Positions 7,849-15,990 of a DNA stretch of 22,868 nt are shown piece after piece. A program made the translations under genes and the position numbers. The stretch's first letter is position 1; each line of letters begins with the position of its first letter. The notes below the pieces were generated by a model. It was not told the origin of the DNA, did no database searches, and saw only the letters and a list, made by a program, of their open reading frames with translations. This DNA is from an uncultured Candidatus Altimarinota bacterium. GTDB taxonomy: Bacteria; Patescibacteriota; Gracilibacteria; BD1-5; JAGOOR01. The stretch lies in assembly GCA_937924685.1 (NCBI GenBank), contig CALEVN010000013.1, forward strand, positions 1-22,868. The letters are read 5' to 3'.

Positions 7849-7921
7849 CACGAGGGGTGCTCCCTCCTTTTATTGTCTAAACTGGTCGGTGGTGCAATAA
7901 AAGTGGGGAATACCTCTTGTG
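7849..7921 (+). other. Very long RNA hairpin in intergenic region
   Basis: Bases 7849-7875 pair with 7895-7921: 27 positions, of which 21 are Watson-Crick, 4 are G-U and 2 are mismatches (7860/7910 and 7866/7904), around a 19-nt loop. The nine pairs nearest the loop are perfect (CTTTTATTG with CAATAAAAG). A short CCCC/GGGG stem at 7846-7857 would compete. There is no T tract after it, so it is not a normal terminator. It would be present only in transcripts reading through from the portal operon, because the scaffold promoter starts RNA downstream of it. An RNase III-type processing site, an mRNA stability element or a small RNA are possible. Confidence 0.75.
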
Positions 7922-7944
7922 TAAAAATGTGGCGGTGTTATACT
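7917..7944 (+). promoter_or_regulatory. Promoter for scaffold and capsid genes
   Basis: TTGTGT (-35, 7917-7922), a 16-bp spacer and TATACT (-10, 7939-7944) with TG at 7936-7937. The string TGTTATACT is identical to those at 4477 and 13086. Transcription would start near 7951. The -35 box overlaps the last arm of the long hairpin, so RNA polymerase binding and hairpin formation share the same DNA. Confidence 0.75.
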
Positions 7945-7950
7945 ATGTAT

Positions 7951-8050
7951 ATCCGACCAGATTCCCCCGGTTTGCGACACCGGTGAATAAATCTAACGCA
8001 GTGGTGCTCAATGGTACTATCACTCAAAAAAAGTGTACTGAAAAAATATT
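7951..8050 (+). promoter_or_regulatory. Structured ~100-nt leader of the scaffold-capsid transcript
   Basis: This is the only long leader in the window. It holds a hairpin CCGGT (7967-7971) / ACCGG (7979-7983) with a 7-nt loop. Further on, AGTGGTG can pair with TATCACT, or the CACT can pair with a later AGTG, so two folds exclude each other. No known riboswitch is recognised. Small frames in it are not convincing as genes. The leader ends with AAAAAATATT before ATG 8051. Confidence 0.4.
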
Positions 8051-9025
8051 ATGTCAGGACTACCTGAAAGTATTCAAGCCGAGATCGCTGGAAAGCGTAC
8101 ACCTAACTCGGAGGAACAGCCAATTGATGAGTCAAAGGAAACTCCAAAAGAGGAACCAAAAGACGAATCAAAAAAAGCTGATAATCCTGAACCAAAGAAA
8201 GGTGAGGCAGCCAAGCCGAAAAATGGTCAATCGATTGCTCAGGTTGCGGAGGCAGCCAATGAGGACGATGACGAGGATGATGAGGATGACGAGGATGGCG
8301 ACGGCGATCCAAAAACGAAATCCAAAAAGCGTTCGAGCATTTTCTCAGAGTTCATGGAAAACAAGCGTGAACTCAAAGAGATGAAAAAATCAAATCGCAA
8401 ACTCGCAAGCCAATATACAGAAATGGCAAGTGCGATGACCGAATTGGTTTCAGTAGTCAAGGACCTCAAGGGCAATAAAACTGCTCAGAGGGACGAAATC
8501 GAGGAGTTTGCAGAGGAATGGGGACTCAACTCAGAGGGAGCCAAGACTCTTGTCAATCTTATCGAAAAACGCTTATCAACCAAGGCAAAAACTTCATCAA
8601 GTGATGACGAGGATGACGAGGACGATGACGAACCAAAGAAAAAAACCAAGTCAAAATCTGATGCGAAATCTGAATTGTCAGTGAGACGTGTTGAACTTGC
8701 AATCGAGGGTGAATATGATGACTTCATCGATTCATATCCTCAAGTGAAAGGGAAACTCAATCTCAAGGCAATCAAAAGATACATCATGTCAGATGATGAG
8801 AACCTTTCAAAATCTTTTTCAGATGTTGTGACTGAAATGTATCCGGGAGTGTTGGCTGGAAAGTCGACAGTCGATGGAGGCAGTGATGTCAACGGCGGTG
8901 GAAATGATGATGAAAGTCTCGACTGGAATGATCCAAAAGTTCAGCAACGAGTCCAAAAAGATCCAAAGGTGCGTGATCAATATCACAATGACCTACTCGG
9001 ACGAGTAAAAGGAATCTATCAATAA
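8051..9025 (+). CDS. Probable scaffolding protein
   Basis: A 324-residue highly charged protein immediately before the major capsid gene, the usual place for a scaffold, which shapes the prohead and then leaves. The first 70 residues are Lys/Glu/Pro-rich and probably disordered. An Asp/Glu tract lies at about 71-86 and a second near 184-194. Between them a helical region (SEFMENKRELKEMKKSNRKLASQ) is likely a coiled coil. The C-terminal third is mixed, ending in a basic/helical segment (DPKVRDQYHNDLLGRVKGIYQ), the part that in scaffolds binds the capsid subunit. The function is inferred from position and composition; these proteins share little sequence. The gene has its own promoter with a long leader. 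Confidence 0.72.
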   Translation: MSGLPESIQAEIAGKRTPNSEEQPIDESKETPKEEPKDESKKADNPEPKKGEAAKPKNGQSIAQVAEAANEDDDEDDEDDEDGDGDPKTKSKKRSSIFSEFMENKRELKEMKKSNRKLASQYTEMASAMTELVSVVKDLKGNKTAQRDEIEEFAEEWGLNSEGAKTLVNLIEKRLSTKAKTSSSDDEDDEDDDEPKKKTKSKSDAKSELSVRRVELAIEGEYDDFIDSYPQVKGKLNLKAIKRYIMSDDENLSKSFSDVVTEMYPGVLAGKSTVDGGSDVNGGGNDDESLDWNDPKVQQRVQKDPKVRDQYHNDLLGRVKGIYQ

Positions 9026-9087
9026 TCATCCGACTCCCCACAAGATAGTGACAGCCTACACCACAATGACCAGAAAAAAATAATTGT

Positions 9088-10296
9088 ATGTCTATCTCTA
9101 TATCAAAAGAGCAGTTCTCAAACTCATACCAAACCATTTTCTCAAAAGTAACAGTGACAATGGAGGTATGTAACGGTGAATTGCGTTCAAGTCTCGAATA
9201 CGGTGCAAGTGTTGCACGTCCTCGAGCAATCATCGACGGTGTTCGTGTTCGTGATTATACCAAAGGTACTAACTACACGATCGATCCAATCGCTGATGAA
9301 AAGGAAACTCTCGACGTAAACCGATCAAAGATCGCAGTATGTCGTATCGATCGTATCGAAAAGGTACAGATGAAAAATCTTACCCCATCAGAGTTTTTCG
9401 GAATGGAAATCGCATTGAAAGTAGCAGCATATGTCGACGGTGATACTCTTGCCCTCGTTCGTGGATTCGCTACATTCGATGCAGGAAACATCGGTGGAAC
9501 AGCAGGACAACCAATCGACCTCGATGGTACATCTCCAACTCTACCAGTGGAAAAAACTCTTGCGAAAGCAGCAGGTACAGTTCGTGCTCAAATCAAAGGA
9601 AAGCAACTTGCATCTCTTGTATTTGTCACTGACTCACTTGGTGTTGCATCAATCGAAATCGTATTGATGGGCAAGCAGTTCGATCTTGCTGAATCAGTTT
9701 GGAAAAACGGTTTTGCAGGTCCAGTTCGTTCAGCACAATTGTATGTGTCAGAAAACCTATCAGCAGATGCTGACATCACTTTCAACACAAACCCAAGTGC
9801 TGCTCAAACATTCACAATCAGTGGATTCACATATACATTCGTTTCATCAATCGGATCAACTCCGGGGAACGTATTGATCGGTGGATCAGCTGCTGCGACT
9901 CGTGCGAACCTTGTTGCTGCCCTTAACCAAGGAGCAGGTGCAGGTACAAACTACATCGCATGGACTGACTCAGCACCTAACTACTACGCATCAGTATGGG
10001 CTGACTTCCGTTTGACAGCAACTGACAACGGTACAACCGGATTCACATTGTCAACAATCGGATCAGGTCGTCTTGCGATCAGTGGTACAGCAACCATGAC
10101 TGTCAATGCAAACTACATCAACTGTCCTTTCATGATGAAAGGTGCAATCGATCTCGTTGTGCAGGATAAAGTGGAGGGAGAGGCATTGCCTGACCCATAC
10201 CAAATGGCAGATATCGTTCGATCATTCGTACTTTATGGAGTAAAACTCTTCAAAGACGGAATCAAGAAAGGTGTCAACGTCAAAATCAAGGCTTAA
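9088..10296 (+). CDS. Major capsid protein with inserted beta module
   Basis: The main shell protein (402 residues). The N-terminal half (SSLEYGASVARPRAIIDG, YTKGTNYTIDPI, ETLDVNRSKIAVCRIDRIEKVQ) and the C-terminal VRSFVLYGVKLFKDG resemble podovirus coat proteins of the HK97 fold. Between about residues 230 and 345 lies a Ser/Thr/Gly/Asn-rich beta module with AQTFTISGFTYTF, VLIGG and ANLVAALN, which looks inserted and resembles a module in the fibre gene at 13918. Such insertions usually form surface domains. The start follows ATAATTGT-ATG, a string repeated before the gene at 17678. The 62 nt between scaffold and capsid show no further gene. Structured RNA follows the stop codon. Confidence 0.87.
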   Translation: MSISISKEQFSNSYQTIFSKVTVTMEVCNGELRSSLEYGASVARPRAIIDGVRVRDYTKGTNYTIDPIADEKETLDVNRSKIAVCRIDRIEKVQMKNLTPSEFFGMEIALKVAAYVDGDTLALVRGFATFDAGNIGGTAGQPIDLDGTSPTLPVEKTLAKAAGTVRAQIKGKQLASLVFVTDSLGVASIEIVLMGKQFDLAESVWKNGFAGPVRSAQLYVSENLSADADITFNTNPSAAQTFTISGFTYTFVSSIGSTPGNVLIGGSAAATRANLVAALNQGAGAGTNYIAWTDSAPNYYASVWADFRLTATDNGTTGFTLSTIGSGRLAISGTATMTVNANYINCPFMMKGAIDLVVQDKVEGEALPDPYQMADIVRSFVLYGVKLFKDGIKKGVNVKIKA

Positions 10297-10303
10297 CCTT
10301 GAA

Positions 10304-10387
10304 CCCACCCCTCTCGGGGTCGGGTGCGAGTACATCGTGTCGGCGGTGTGCTCACACCCTATCCGGGGACCATTATCAGCGAATAAT
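10304..10387 (+). other. Hairpin cluster after the capsid gene
   Basis: Three stems lie in the 105-nt gap. CCC-ACCCC (10304-10311) pairs with GGGGT-c-GGG (10316-10324) around TCTC with one bulged C. GGTGT (10345-10349) pairs with ACACC (10354-10358) around GCTC. ATTAT (10372-10376) pairs with ATAAT (10383-10387). None is followed by a T tract, so they are more likely mRNA 3'-end stabilisers or attenuators than full terminators. No open frame of note is present in the gap. Confidence 0.55.
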
Positions 10388-10401
10388 CATCAATAAAAAC
10401 T

Positions 10402-11019
10402 ATGATCGGATCAGAAATCATCAAAAAGTTCGAGGTATGGACAGATGACCAAACAGAACTCTCGACAGATGAGGAACTATTCCTCGCAAACCAAAAAACC
10501 AAGGAGATATACAATGAGTGCACATGGGAGTTCCTGCGAAAAACAGCATCAGGATCATTCTCAGGTGGTGAAATTGATATCGCTACACAAGCCCCGGACT
10601 TCAAGTATGCAATGGCAAACTATTCCGAGGACTTTTCATATTCAACCCCGACAATCCCTGTGTGTTATGTGAACGGTGCACCATATCGATTCATACCGAT
10701 GGGAGTACGCAATCAACATCAAGGTCAGCAAGTGTGTTGGGTGGACCTCGTAAACAAAAAAATCAAGTTCTCAGGCGATTCTGTTGGTGGTACATACGAG
10801 TTTGACTACCAATACGCACCTGCCGACTTCACGGCATCAACATCACCTGCTATTCCTGAGGACTTCCAACTCGCTATCGTGTACGCAATGCTACTCGATG
10901 ACGACGTTATCCAAAAGACAGAAAAAGGTCGATCAAATATCAAAGAAAACTCAGCATTCTACGGCAAGCACGTTTCGAACCTCAAGAGTTACAATGCAAA
11001 GTTCATTCTCCAAGCATAA
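10402..11019 (+). CDS. Head-tail adaptor-like protein
   Basis: A 205-residue protein following the major capsid gene. Its size, its helical N-terminus (GSEIIKKFEVWTDDQTELSTDEELFLANQKTKEIYNEC, split here by a short turn), the central beta region (VCYVNGAPYRFIPMGV; KIKFSGDSVGGTYEFDYQY) and the helical end (PEDFQLAIVYAMLLDDDVI) fit the adaptor class represented by T7 gp11 and P22 gp4, which joins the portal to the tail. The next large gene is a nozzle-like protein, which supports the call. The start is ATG 10402 after AATAAAAACT; there is no SD and no obvious promoter, so it is probably transcribed through from the capsid gene. Confidence 0.65.
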   Translation: MIGSEIIKKFEVWTDDQTELSTDEELFLANQKTKEIYNECTWEFLRKTASGSFSGGEIDIATQAPDFKYAMANYSEDFSYSTPTIPVCYVNGAPYRFIPMGVRNQHQGQQVCWVDLVNKKIKFSGDSVGGTYEFDYQYAPADFTASTSPAIPEDFQLAIVYAMLLDDDVIQKTEKGRSNIKENSAFYGKHVSNLKSYNAKFILQA

Positions 11020-11020
11020 T

Positions 11021-11161
11021 ATGGAAAAGTACCGAGGAAAAAAGATCATTCAGTTTCAAATCGACAGCGGATTGATCTACATTCTCACCGACGATGGGAA
11101 ACTATACTATGGAAAAATCGGATCGAACAAGTTTGCAAGAATAAAAACACCGACCCTATAA
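11021..11161 (+). CDS. 46-residue hypothetical protein
   Basis: A small frame, MEKYRGKKIIQFQIDSGLIY..., starting 1 nt after the adaptor stop codon (TAATATG) and ending 4 nt before the next gene. It fills the gap between its neighbours exactly, keeps the operon's start style, and has an alternating hydrophobic/polar pattern (IIQFQI, LIYILTDDGKLYYGKI) suggesting a small beta sheet. It is Lys-rich and has no Cys. The function is unknown; a small tail or connector accessory is plausible from position only. The frame is open far upstream into the adaptor gene, but that part is a shadow. Confidence 0.75.
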   Translation: MEKYRGKKIIQFQIDSGLIYILTDDGKLYYGKIGSNKFARIKTPTL

Positions 11162-11165
11162 ATCT

Positions 11166-13073
11166 ATGGCTGATCACATCATCAAACAATTCGTGTCAGG
11201 TACTCACAATCTCATGGACAATGAGGTGATTCCCAATGATGCTGCAAGTGATTCACTCAACTGGACCACAAAAGACGGAGTCATTGCCCTCTCATATGGG
11301 CGTTTTCTCGTTGGTCAACTTGGTGCCTCGGGGCAAGTACAGAATCAGGGTACAGGATACAAAACCAATGGCGGAAAGGTCCAATACAGGAAAAAAGGCA
11401 CCGTCATTCAGTACCTCAACGGATCAACATGGACCGATGTCATCACTGGACTCAATGCTGCACATGATTATGTCTTTGCAAACTACACATCGCTTGCAGG
11501 ATCATTCACGTTCGCACTTGGTCGTGGTGGTATTTTCAAAATGCACAATGCGAATCCCGGATCATACATCGACATGTACGATGCGACAAAAAACTTCAAG
11601 GCAAAGGGTATCATCGACAAGGCACGCATGCTCATATGGGACATTGAAAACGACCCGACTGGATTGCGTGGATCATACATCGACTCACAAAGTGGCTCAG
11701 TGTACAACACTATCACAAACGAGGTGGGAGCGACTGCAAACGGCGTACTGACTACATTCTCAGGTACTCTTGCATTCAAGGGTGGAAACCCGAAAGGAAA
11801 CTGCTTTGGTGTCTCTCTCAATATGAACCCATCAGGTATCACTGCGACAGACGACTTCAACGGTGTGATCTCAGGTACTGGCGTGACTGGTACTATCAAC
11901 TACATCACCGGTGCATGGACACTGACCTTTGCAGTGGCACCTACCAACACTCACCAAATACGTTTCACCTATCAATGGGAAAACTCAAACGTGAAAGGTG
12001 TGACAGACTTCACATACTCAGCAACTCGCCTCGCAGGTGAGGGCTTTGTGCTACGTCAGGACGAGGGAGGTGATGCGATTCAAAACGTACTCCTCGGACT
12101 CGATGGATCATACTACTCTATCAAGCAATACAGTATCTATCGCCTCACACTCGATTCAACAGACACAAAACCATTCAATGAGATCTACCGAAAGGACTTG
12201 GGTATCCCATACTGGCAAGCAACGACAGCGACAGGACGAGGGATCATATTCATGAACACTGCAAACCCGACAAAACCTCAACTCACAGTGCTTGAAAAGA
12301 ATCCACTCGGTGACAATATCGTTCCAACGGTACTGGTCCCACATTTCAAGTTCGAGGACTTCAAATACGATCAGGCAGTGTTCGAAACATGGGAAAACTA
12401 CATCGTGATCTCATGCCGCACACCATCCTCACTCTACAATGACCGCATATTGCTCATTGATATCACTCTCAATCAGGTGGACACCTACAAATACCGGGCG
12501 AAATGTCTCAAAAAGGATGCAGGTGACCTCTATGCAGGTGACACCATCACTGACAATACATACAAACTATTCAACGGATTCGATGATGATGGTCAGGTCA
12601 TCGAGAACCAATGGACCAGTAAAGGAGAGACATACAACAGTCAGAGACTCAAGAAATATCGCCGAAATCGATTCAAAGGTCAGATCCAATCAGGTCAGGT
12701 CCTCGGAGTATATCTCGAGACAGACGATGGAGGTTTCTCAAAGGTTGGGACCATTCGTGGAGACTCAGAAACGGTCGACAACTCATCAACAGGAACAGTC
12801 GGATCGAGCATGGTTGGTCAAAGTCTCATCGGTGGAGGCGTTGCCGATGATCCGAACGCCGTGACTGTGTACTCATACTTTTTCGAAATAAAAGTACGCA
12901 CAGGAAAGTTCAGAAAACGCCGAATCAGATTCGTTGCTGAGCAATATGGATTCGTTTCAATCAACTTCATGTCCGACTGGGACATCATGTCGTTCGAGGA
13001 ACGCATACCAAAACGCTATCGTCGAAAGCAAAATGTATCACTGGACGGTAAATACACCGATCAGAGTGCATAA
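11166..13073 (+). CDS. Tail nozzle / tail hub-like protein
   Basis: A 635-residue beta-rich protein that probably forms the short tail tube end, in the manner of T7 gp12 or P22 gp10. The start (HIIKQFVSGTHNLMDNEVIPNDAA, with a 'defined by inputs' style of repeat) and the many short strand segments such as DRILLIDITLNQVDTYKY fit a beta-propeller-type nozzle. The C-terminal SFFEIKVRTGKFRKRRIRFVAEQ-like region (near 575-605) is basic. Residues about 192-272 look like an inserted Ig-like module, with GVLTTFSGTLA, GTGVTGTINYITGAWTLTF and IRFTYQW, a pattern known from many phage tail proteins. It begins 4 nt after the 46-residue gene, without SD. The assignment to nozzle rather than fibre is from order and size. 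Confidence 0.68.
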   Translation: MADHIIKQFVSGTHNLMDNEVIPNDAASDSLNWTTKDGVIALSYGRFLVGQLGASGQVQNQGTGYKTNGGKVQYRKKGTVIQYLNGSTWTDVITGLNAAHDYVFANYTSLAGSFTFALGRGGIFKMHNANPGSYIDMYDATKNFKAKGIIDKARMLIWDIENDPTGLRGSYIDSQSGSVYNTITNEVGATANGVLTTFSGTLAFKGGNPKGNCFGVSLNMNPSGITATDDFNGVISGTGVTGTINYITGAWTLTFAVAPTNTHQIRFTYQWENSNVKGVTDFTYSATRLAGEGFVLRQDEGGDAIQNVLLGLDGSYYSIKQYSIYRLTLDSTDTKPFNEIYRKDLGIPYWQATTATGRGIIFMNTANPTKPQLTVLEKNPLGDNIVPTVLVPHFKFEDFKYDQAVFETWENYIVISCRTPSSLYNDRILLIDITLNQVDTYKYRAKCLKKDAGDLYAGDTITDNTYKLFNGFDDDGQVIENQWTSKGETYNSQRLKKYRRNRFKGQIQSGQVLGVYLETDDGGFSKVGTIRGDSETVDNSSTGTVGSSMVGQSLIGGGVADDPNAVTVYSYFFEIKVRTGKFRKRRIRFVAEQYGFVSINFMSDWDIMSFEERIPKRYRRKQNVSLDGKYTDQSA

Positions 13074-13085
13074 TATTATTAGAAT

Positions 13086-13094
13086 TGTTATACT
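13086..13094 (+). promoter_or_regulatory. Extended -10 promoter for the fibre genes
   Basis: TGTTATACT, with TG at 13086-13087 and TATACT at 13089-13094. The predicted transcription start is 13101, 2 nt before ATG 13103. No convincing -35 box is visible. Confidence 0.68.
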
Positions 13095-13102
13095 ATAAAC
13101 AT

Positions 13103-13906
13103 ATGGCATCAGTACTCACAAAAGTCATCGCAAACTTTGCAACACAGATCACCTCAAACATCACAGCAGGTGGAGTGACTGCATCGATTGCATCAAACCT
13201 CGACAAAGAGGGGAACGTCATTGCCTCAGGCAAGTACGGATTCACTCTCAATCAGGGAAAAAGTAATGAGCAACACTTCATATGTGATCTATCCGGCACA
13301 TCAATCACGAACGTGCAGGGTGTGGATCACTCAGGTGACCTCTCAACTGGATTCCTCAAAGATGCTCGCATCAATGATGAAATCAAAATCACCGACTACA
13401 GCAACCTATTGCGAATCGTGGAAATACTCTCAGGGTCAAAAGCACTCGATGGAGGTACACCAATCAAATATGATGCTGCACCTGCACTCACGGATCCCCG
13501 ACAGATCCCCGACAAGGCATATACGGATGCAGCACTTGCATCAAAGGCAGGTGTCGCAGACAATAACGTGTTCACCGGAAACAACACATTCTTAGGTGCA
13601 AATCAGTTCAATCAATCCCCTACTGTTCCAAACCCAATCGGTGCAAATGATGCAGTGAACTTGGCAACACTCTTGGCAACAGCGATGGGATCAGTCCTCA
13701 TATTCCAAGGGTTTCAAAGTTTTCAAGTCAAATATGACATCCTTGGTCGCATTGATAATGTGTACGATTCAATCGCACAAAAAACATTTTTCATGCGATA
13801 TCGTACCGACAACGACTTTGTCCCATTCATGGTGAGTACAGCAGACAATTTCTGGCTCCTCAACTATGATGTCGATGGGGTATTATTAACAAGTAACAAA
13901 AACTAA
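13103..13906 (+). CDS. Tail fibre / appendage protein
   Basis: A 267-residue protein. The first about 105 residues (NFATQITSNITAGGVTASIAS; GKYGFTLNQGKSNEQHFICDLSG; DARINDEIKITDYSNLLRI) resemble a conserved module found at the start of many phage tail fibre-like proteins, probably the virion-binding part. Residues about 153-170 hold NNVFTGNNTFLGANQF, the FxGxNxF-type repeat common in trimeric fibre stems. The C-terminal 80 residues are a mixed beta region. ATG 13103 is chosen because it sits 2 nt after the predicted transcription start and follows AAACAT; the 6 codons before it, from a TTG, overlap the promoter. It probably forms a short fibre with the next gene as partner. Confidence 0.7.
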   Translation: MASVLTKVIANFATQITSNITAGGVTASIASNLDKEGNVIASGKYGFTLNQGKSNEQHFICDLSGTSITNVQGVDHSGDLSTGFLKDARINDEIKITDYSNLLRIVEILSGSKALDGGTPIKYDAAPALTDPRQIPDKAYTDAALASKAGVADNNVFTGNNTFLGANQFNQSPTVPNPIGANDAVNLATLLATAMGSVLIFQGFQSFQVKYDILGRIDNVYDSIAQKTFFMRYRTDNDFVPFMVSTADNFWLLNYDVDGVLLTSNKN

Positions 13907-13917
13907 CATCAATTTTT

Positions 13918-15957
13918 ATGTTTACACTAGATGCACAAACAAGAAAAAAAGGCGGACTCGTTGGAAAGGGTGTGGTATATGGTAGCCACATTGTTTTCGA
14001 TGAATACCCTGTTGCAGGTGTCGGTACTTGGAAAGCCATCAAGGCAACAGGTGCATATACACTCTCAGGTCAGCCTACCAACGGTCAAACAGTGACCATC
14101 GGTACAAAGGTATATACATTCAAGACATCAATCACCACAGCCGACGGCGATATCAAGATCGGTGCAACTCTCGCTGAAACACAGGCAAACTTTGTCGGTG
14201 CTATCAATGGGGACCAAACACTCATCGGATCATCATATGGAGCACTCACTCGACCAAACGCTCAAGTGACTGCATCAGCGTTCGTTGCGAACATTTCAAC
14301 ACTCTCAGCGTTCACTCCCGGTACAGCAGGAAACTCAATCGCAACAACTGCAACAGCAGGATCTTTTGGTGGTGCTACCCTATCAGGTGGACTTGCTGAA
14401 AGTGCTGCGGACGGTCTATTGGTCCCATCAAGTGATCAGTACAACGTGTCATCATATGCCTCAATATCACAGTCATTGTGGTCATCAGGTATCATGTCAC
14501 CATCGTCAAACATATCGAAAAAATATCAGCGTTTTGGATCAAACTATCGACAATTTGAGTACGCAACAGGTACATCAAAAAAGAAAATGATCACGAATCA
14601 GTTCGATGCTCGAATCAAGAATATCTCAAAGGCAAACATCGTGAGTCTACTCAAGGAAAATCCAACAGTAGTGATCGGTATTAACTACAACGCAATCACT
14701 CGTGTCTCAGCACTTGATACCAACAAGTTTGTGATCGGAAACAGTTCAAACCAATTGCAAGTGATTCAGATCAATTCTGATGGATCATTGACCGTTGGTG
14801 CATTGTTCACTCACTCACAGGTTGTCGAAAACTTTGACTGTGTCGATACCGGTAAAATCATCGGAGTTCGTGCAGTATCAGCATCATCACTCGAATATCA
14901 ATACTTTACTGTTTCAGGTACTACAATCTCATTCAGTTCAGCAAACACATTCGCAGTGACAGGATCACTCACATCAGTTCGTATCAATGTCCGCAAAATC
15001 TCAACAGGAAAAGCAGCATTGATCTACCGAAACAACACGACAACATACGGAATGCGTATTGTTGATGTTACTGGTGCACTTACAGTGTCAGGTGCTGATA
15101 CAACAATCACACCAGCCTTTGTTACAGCAACACCTGCAATCGTGACATATGATACTGACAAGTATGCGATCATCGTTGGTCAAAACGGATCAGCGGCTGC
15201 TCAAGTGTATATATGTAACGTCACAGGTACTGCTATTGCAGCAGGTACTGTGTACACATCGACAACATCAATTCAGCAAGATGCAACAAGTCAATATGAC
15301 TATTTCTCAGCGGTAGCAATCAATACGACAAATATTGTTTTCACTGCATACGGTATGTCAGGATCAGGAACAGGTCGTGTGGTAGCAATGGAGCAGTTCA
15401 GTATCTCAGGAACTACTGCATCATTCGTTCGTCAGTTTTTCCTTGATTCAACATCTACATTCAACCCACAAGGTGTGAAAATTGTGAATGTTGCAACTGA
15501 CACATATGGTATCTACTGCTACGCAACAGCAACACTTGATTCACGATATCAAACAAACTATGTCATGATTCCGTTTACTGTTTCAGGTAGTACGGTGACA
15601 TTGTCAGAATCATTCAAAGACACTCAAAACTCAAACTTTGATGTGACTGGTATCACTTCATCATTCTCAAGTCCTCGTTTATTTGAAAAGGTTGGAGCAT
15701 ACTTTGTGATGCTATCAAACAACGCATCGACATCAGGTCCAATCGTCGTTCATACACCTGCTACAATTGAACTGTACAATCATGAAACATTGATCAGCAC
15801 AGTGACAACGGTATATCCATTCACTGAAAATACAGTGAACTTTGATGGTATTGCAAACGCAACAATCAATGATGAGGTCGCATATATCAAGGTAAAAAAT
15901 ACCCACGCACAAACGCACAAGATCAAGTTCACAGGCGTACTGGTCGAAATGGAGTAG
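13918..15957 (+). CDS. Large beta-propeller-like tail protein
   Basis: A 679-residue Ser/Thr/Asn-rich, almost all-beta protein, probably a receptor-binding or tail side protein. Residues about 48-160 form a module (GQTVTIGTKVYTF, DIKIGATLAETQANFVGAIN, GTAGNSIATTATAG) that matches the inserted module of the capsid protein. From about 250 to 600 there are repeated units in which a strand with KYAIIVGQ, KAALIYR or NIVFTAYGM is followed by a value-comparison strand and SGTTxSF-like turns. This is what a 6- or 7-bladed propeller of the FG-GAP/Kelch-like type looks like in sequence. The last 80 residues look like a separate small beta domain. No enzyme motif is visible. The start follows CAATTTTT-ATG. 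Confidence 0.68.
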   Translation: MFTLDAQTRKKGGLVGKGVVYGSHIVFDEYPVAGVGTWKAIKATGAYTLSGQPTNGQTVTIGTKVYTFKTSITTADGDIKIGATLAETQANFVGAINGDQTLIGSSYGALTRPNAQVTASAFVANISTLSAFTPGTAGNSIATTATAGSFGGATLSGGLAESAADGLLVPSSDQYNVSSYASISQSLWSSGIMSPSSNISKKYQRFGSNYRQFEYATGTSKKKMITNQFDARIKNISKANIVSLLKENPTVVIGINYNAITRVSALDTNKFVIGNSSNQLQVIQINSDGSLTVGALFTHSQVVENFDCVDTGKIIGVRAVSASSLEYQYFTVSGTTISFSSANTFAVTGSLTSVRINVRKISTGKAALIYRNNTTTYGMRIVDVTGALTVSGADTTITPAFVTATPAIVTYDTDKYAIIVGQNGSAAAQVYICNVTGTAIAAGTVYTSTTSIQQDATSQYDYFSAVAINTTNIVFTAYGMSGSGTGRVVAMEQFSISGTTASFVRQFFLDSTSTFNPQGVKIVNVATDTYGIYCYATATLDSRYQTNYVMIPFTVSGSTVTLSESFKDTQNSNFDVTGITSSFSSPRLFEKVGAYFVMLSNNASTSGPIVVHTPATIELYNHETLISTVTTVYPFTENTVNFDGIANATINDEVAYIKVKNTHAQTHKIKFTGVLVEME

Positions 15958-15990
15958 CATTAGCAATTAACCCGAAACATCAATCAATAT

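Noticed and set aside
7917..8384. Plus-strand frame of 155 residues across the leader and scaffold start
   Set aside because: Lys/Arg/Gln-rich out-of-frame reading of the acidic scaffold gene; it begins in the promoter region and has no supported start.
11103..11108. TATACT inside the 46-residue gene
   Set aside because: No TG extension and no -35-like hexamer at 16-18 bp; explained by Leu-Tyr-Tyr codons.
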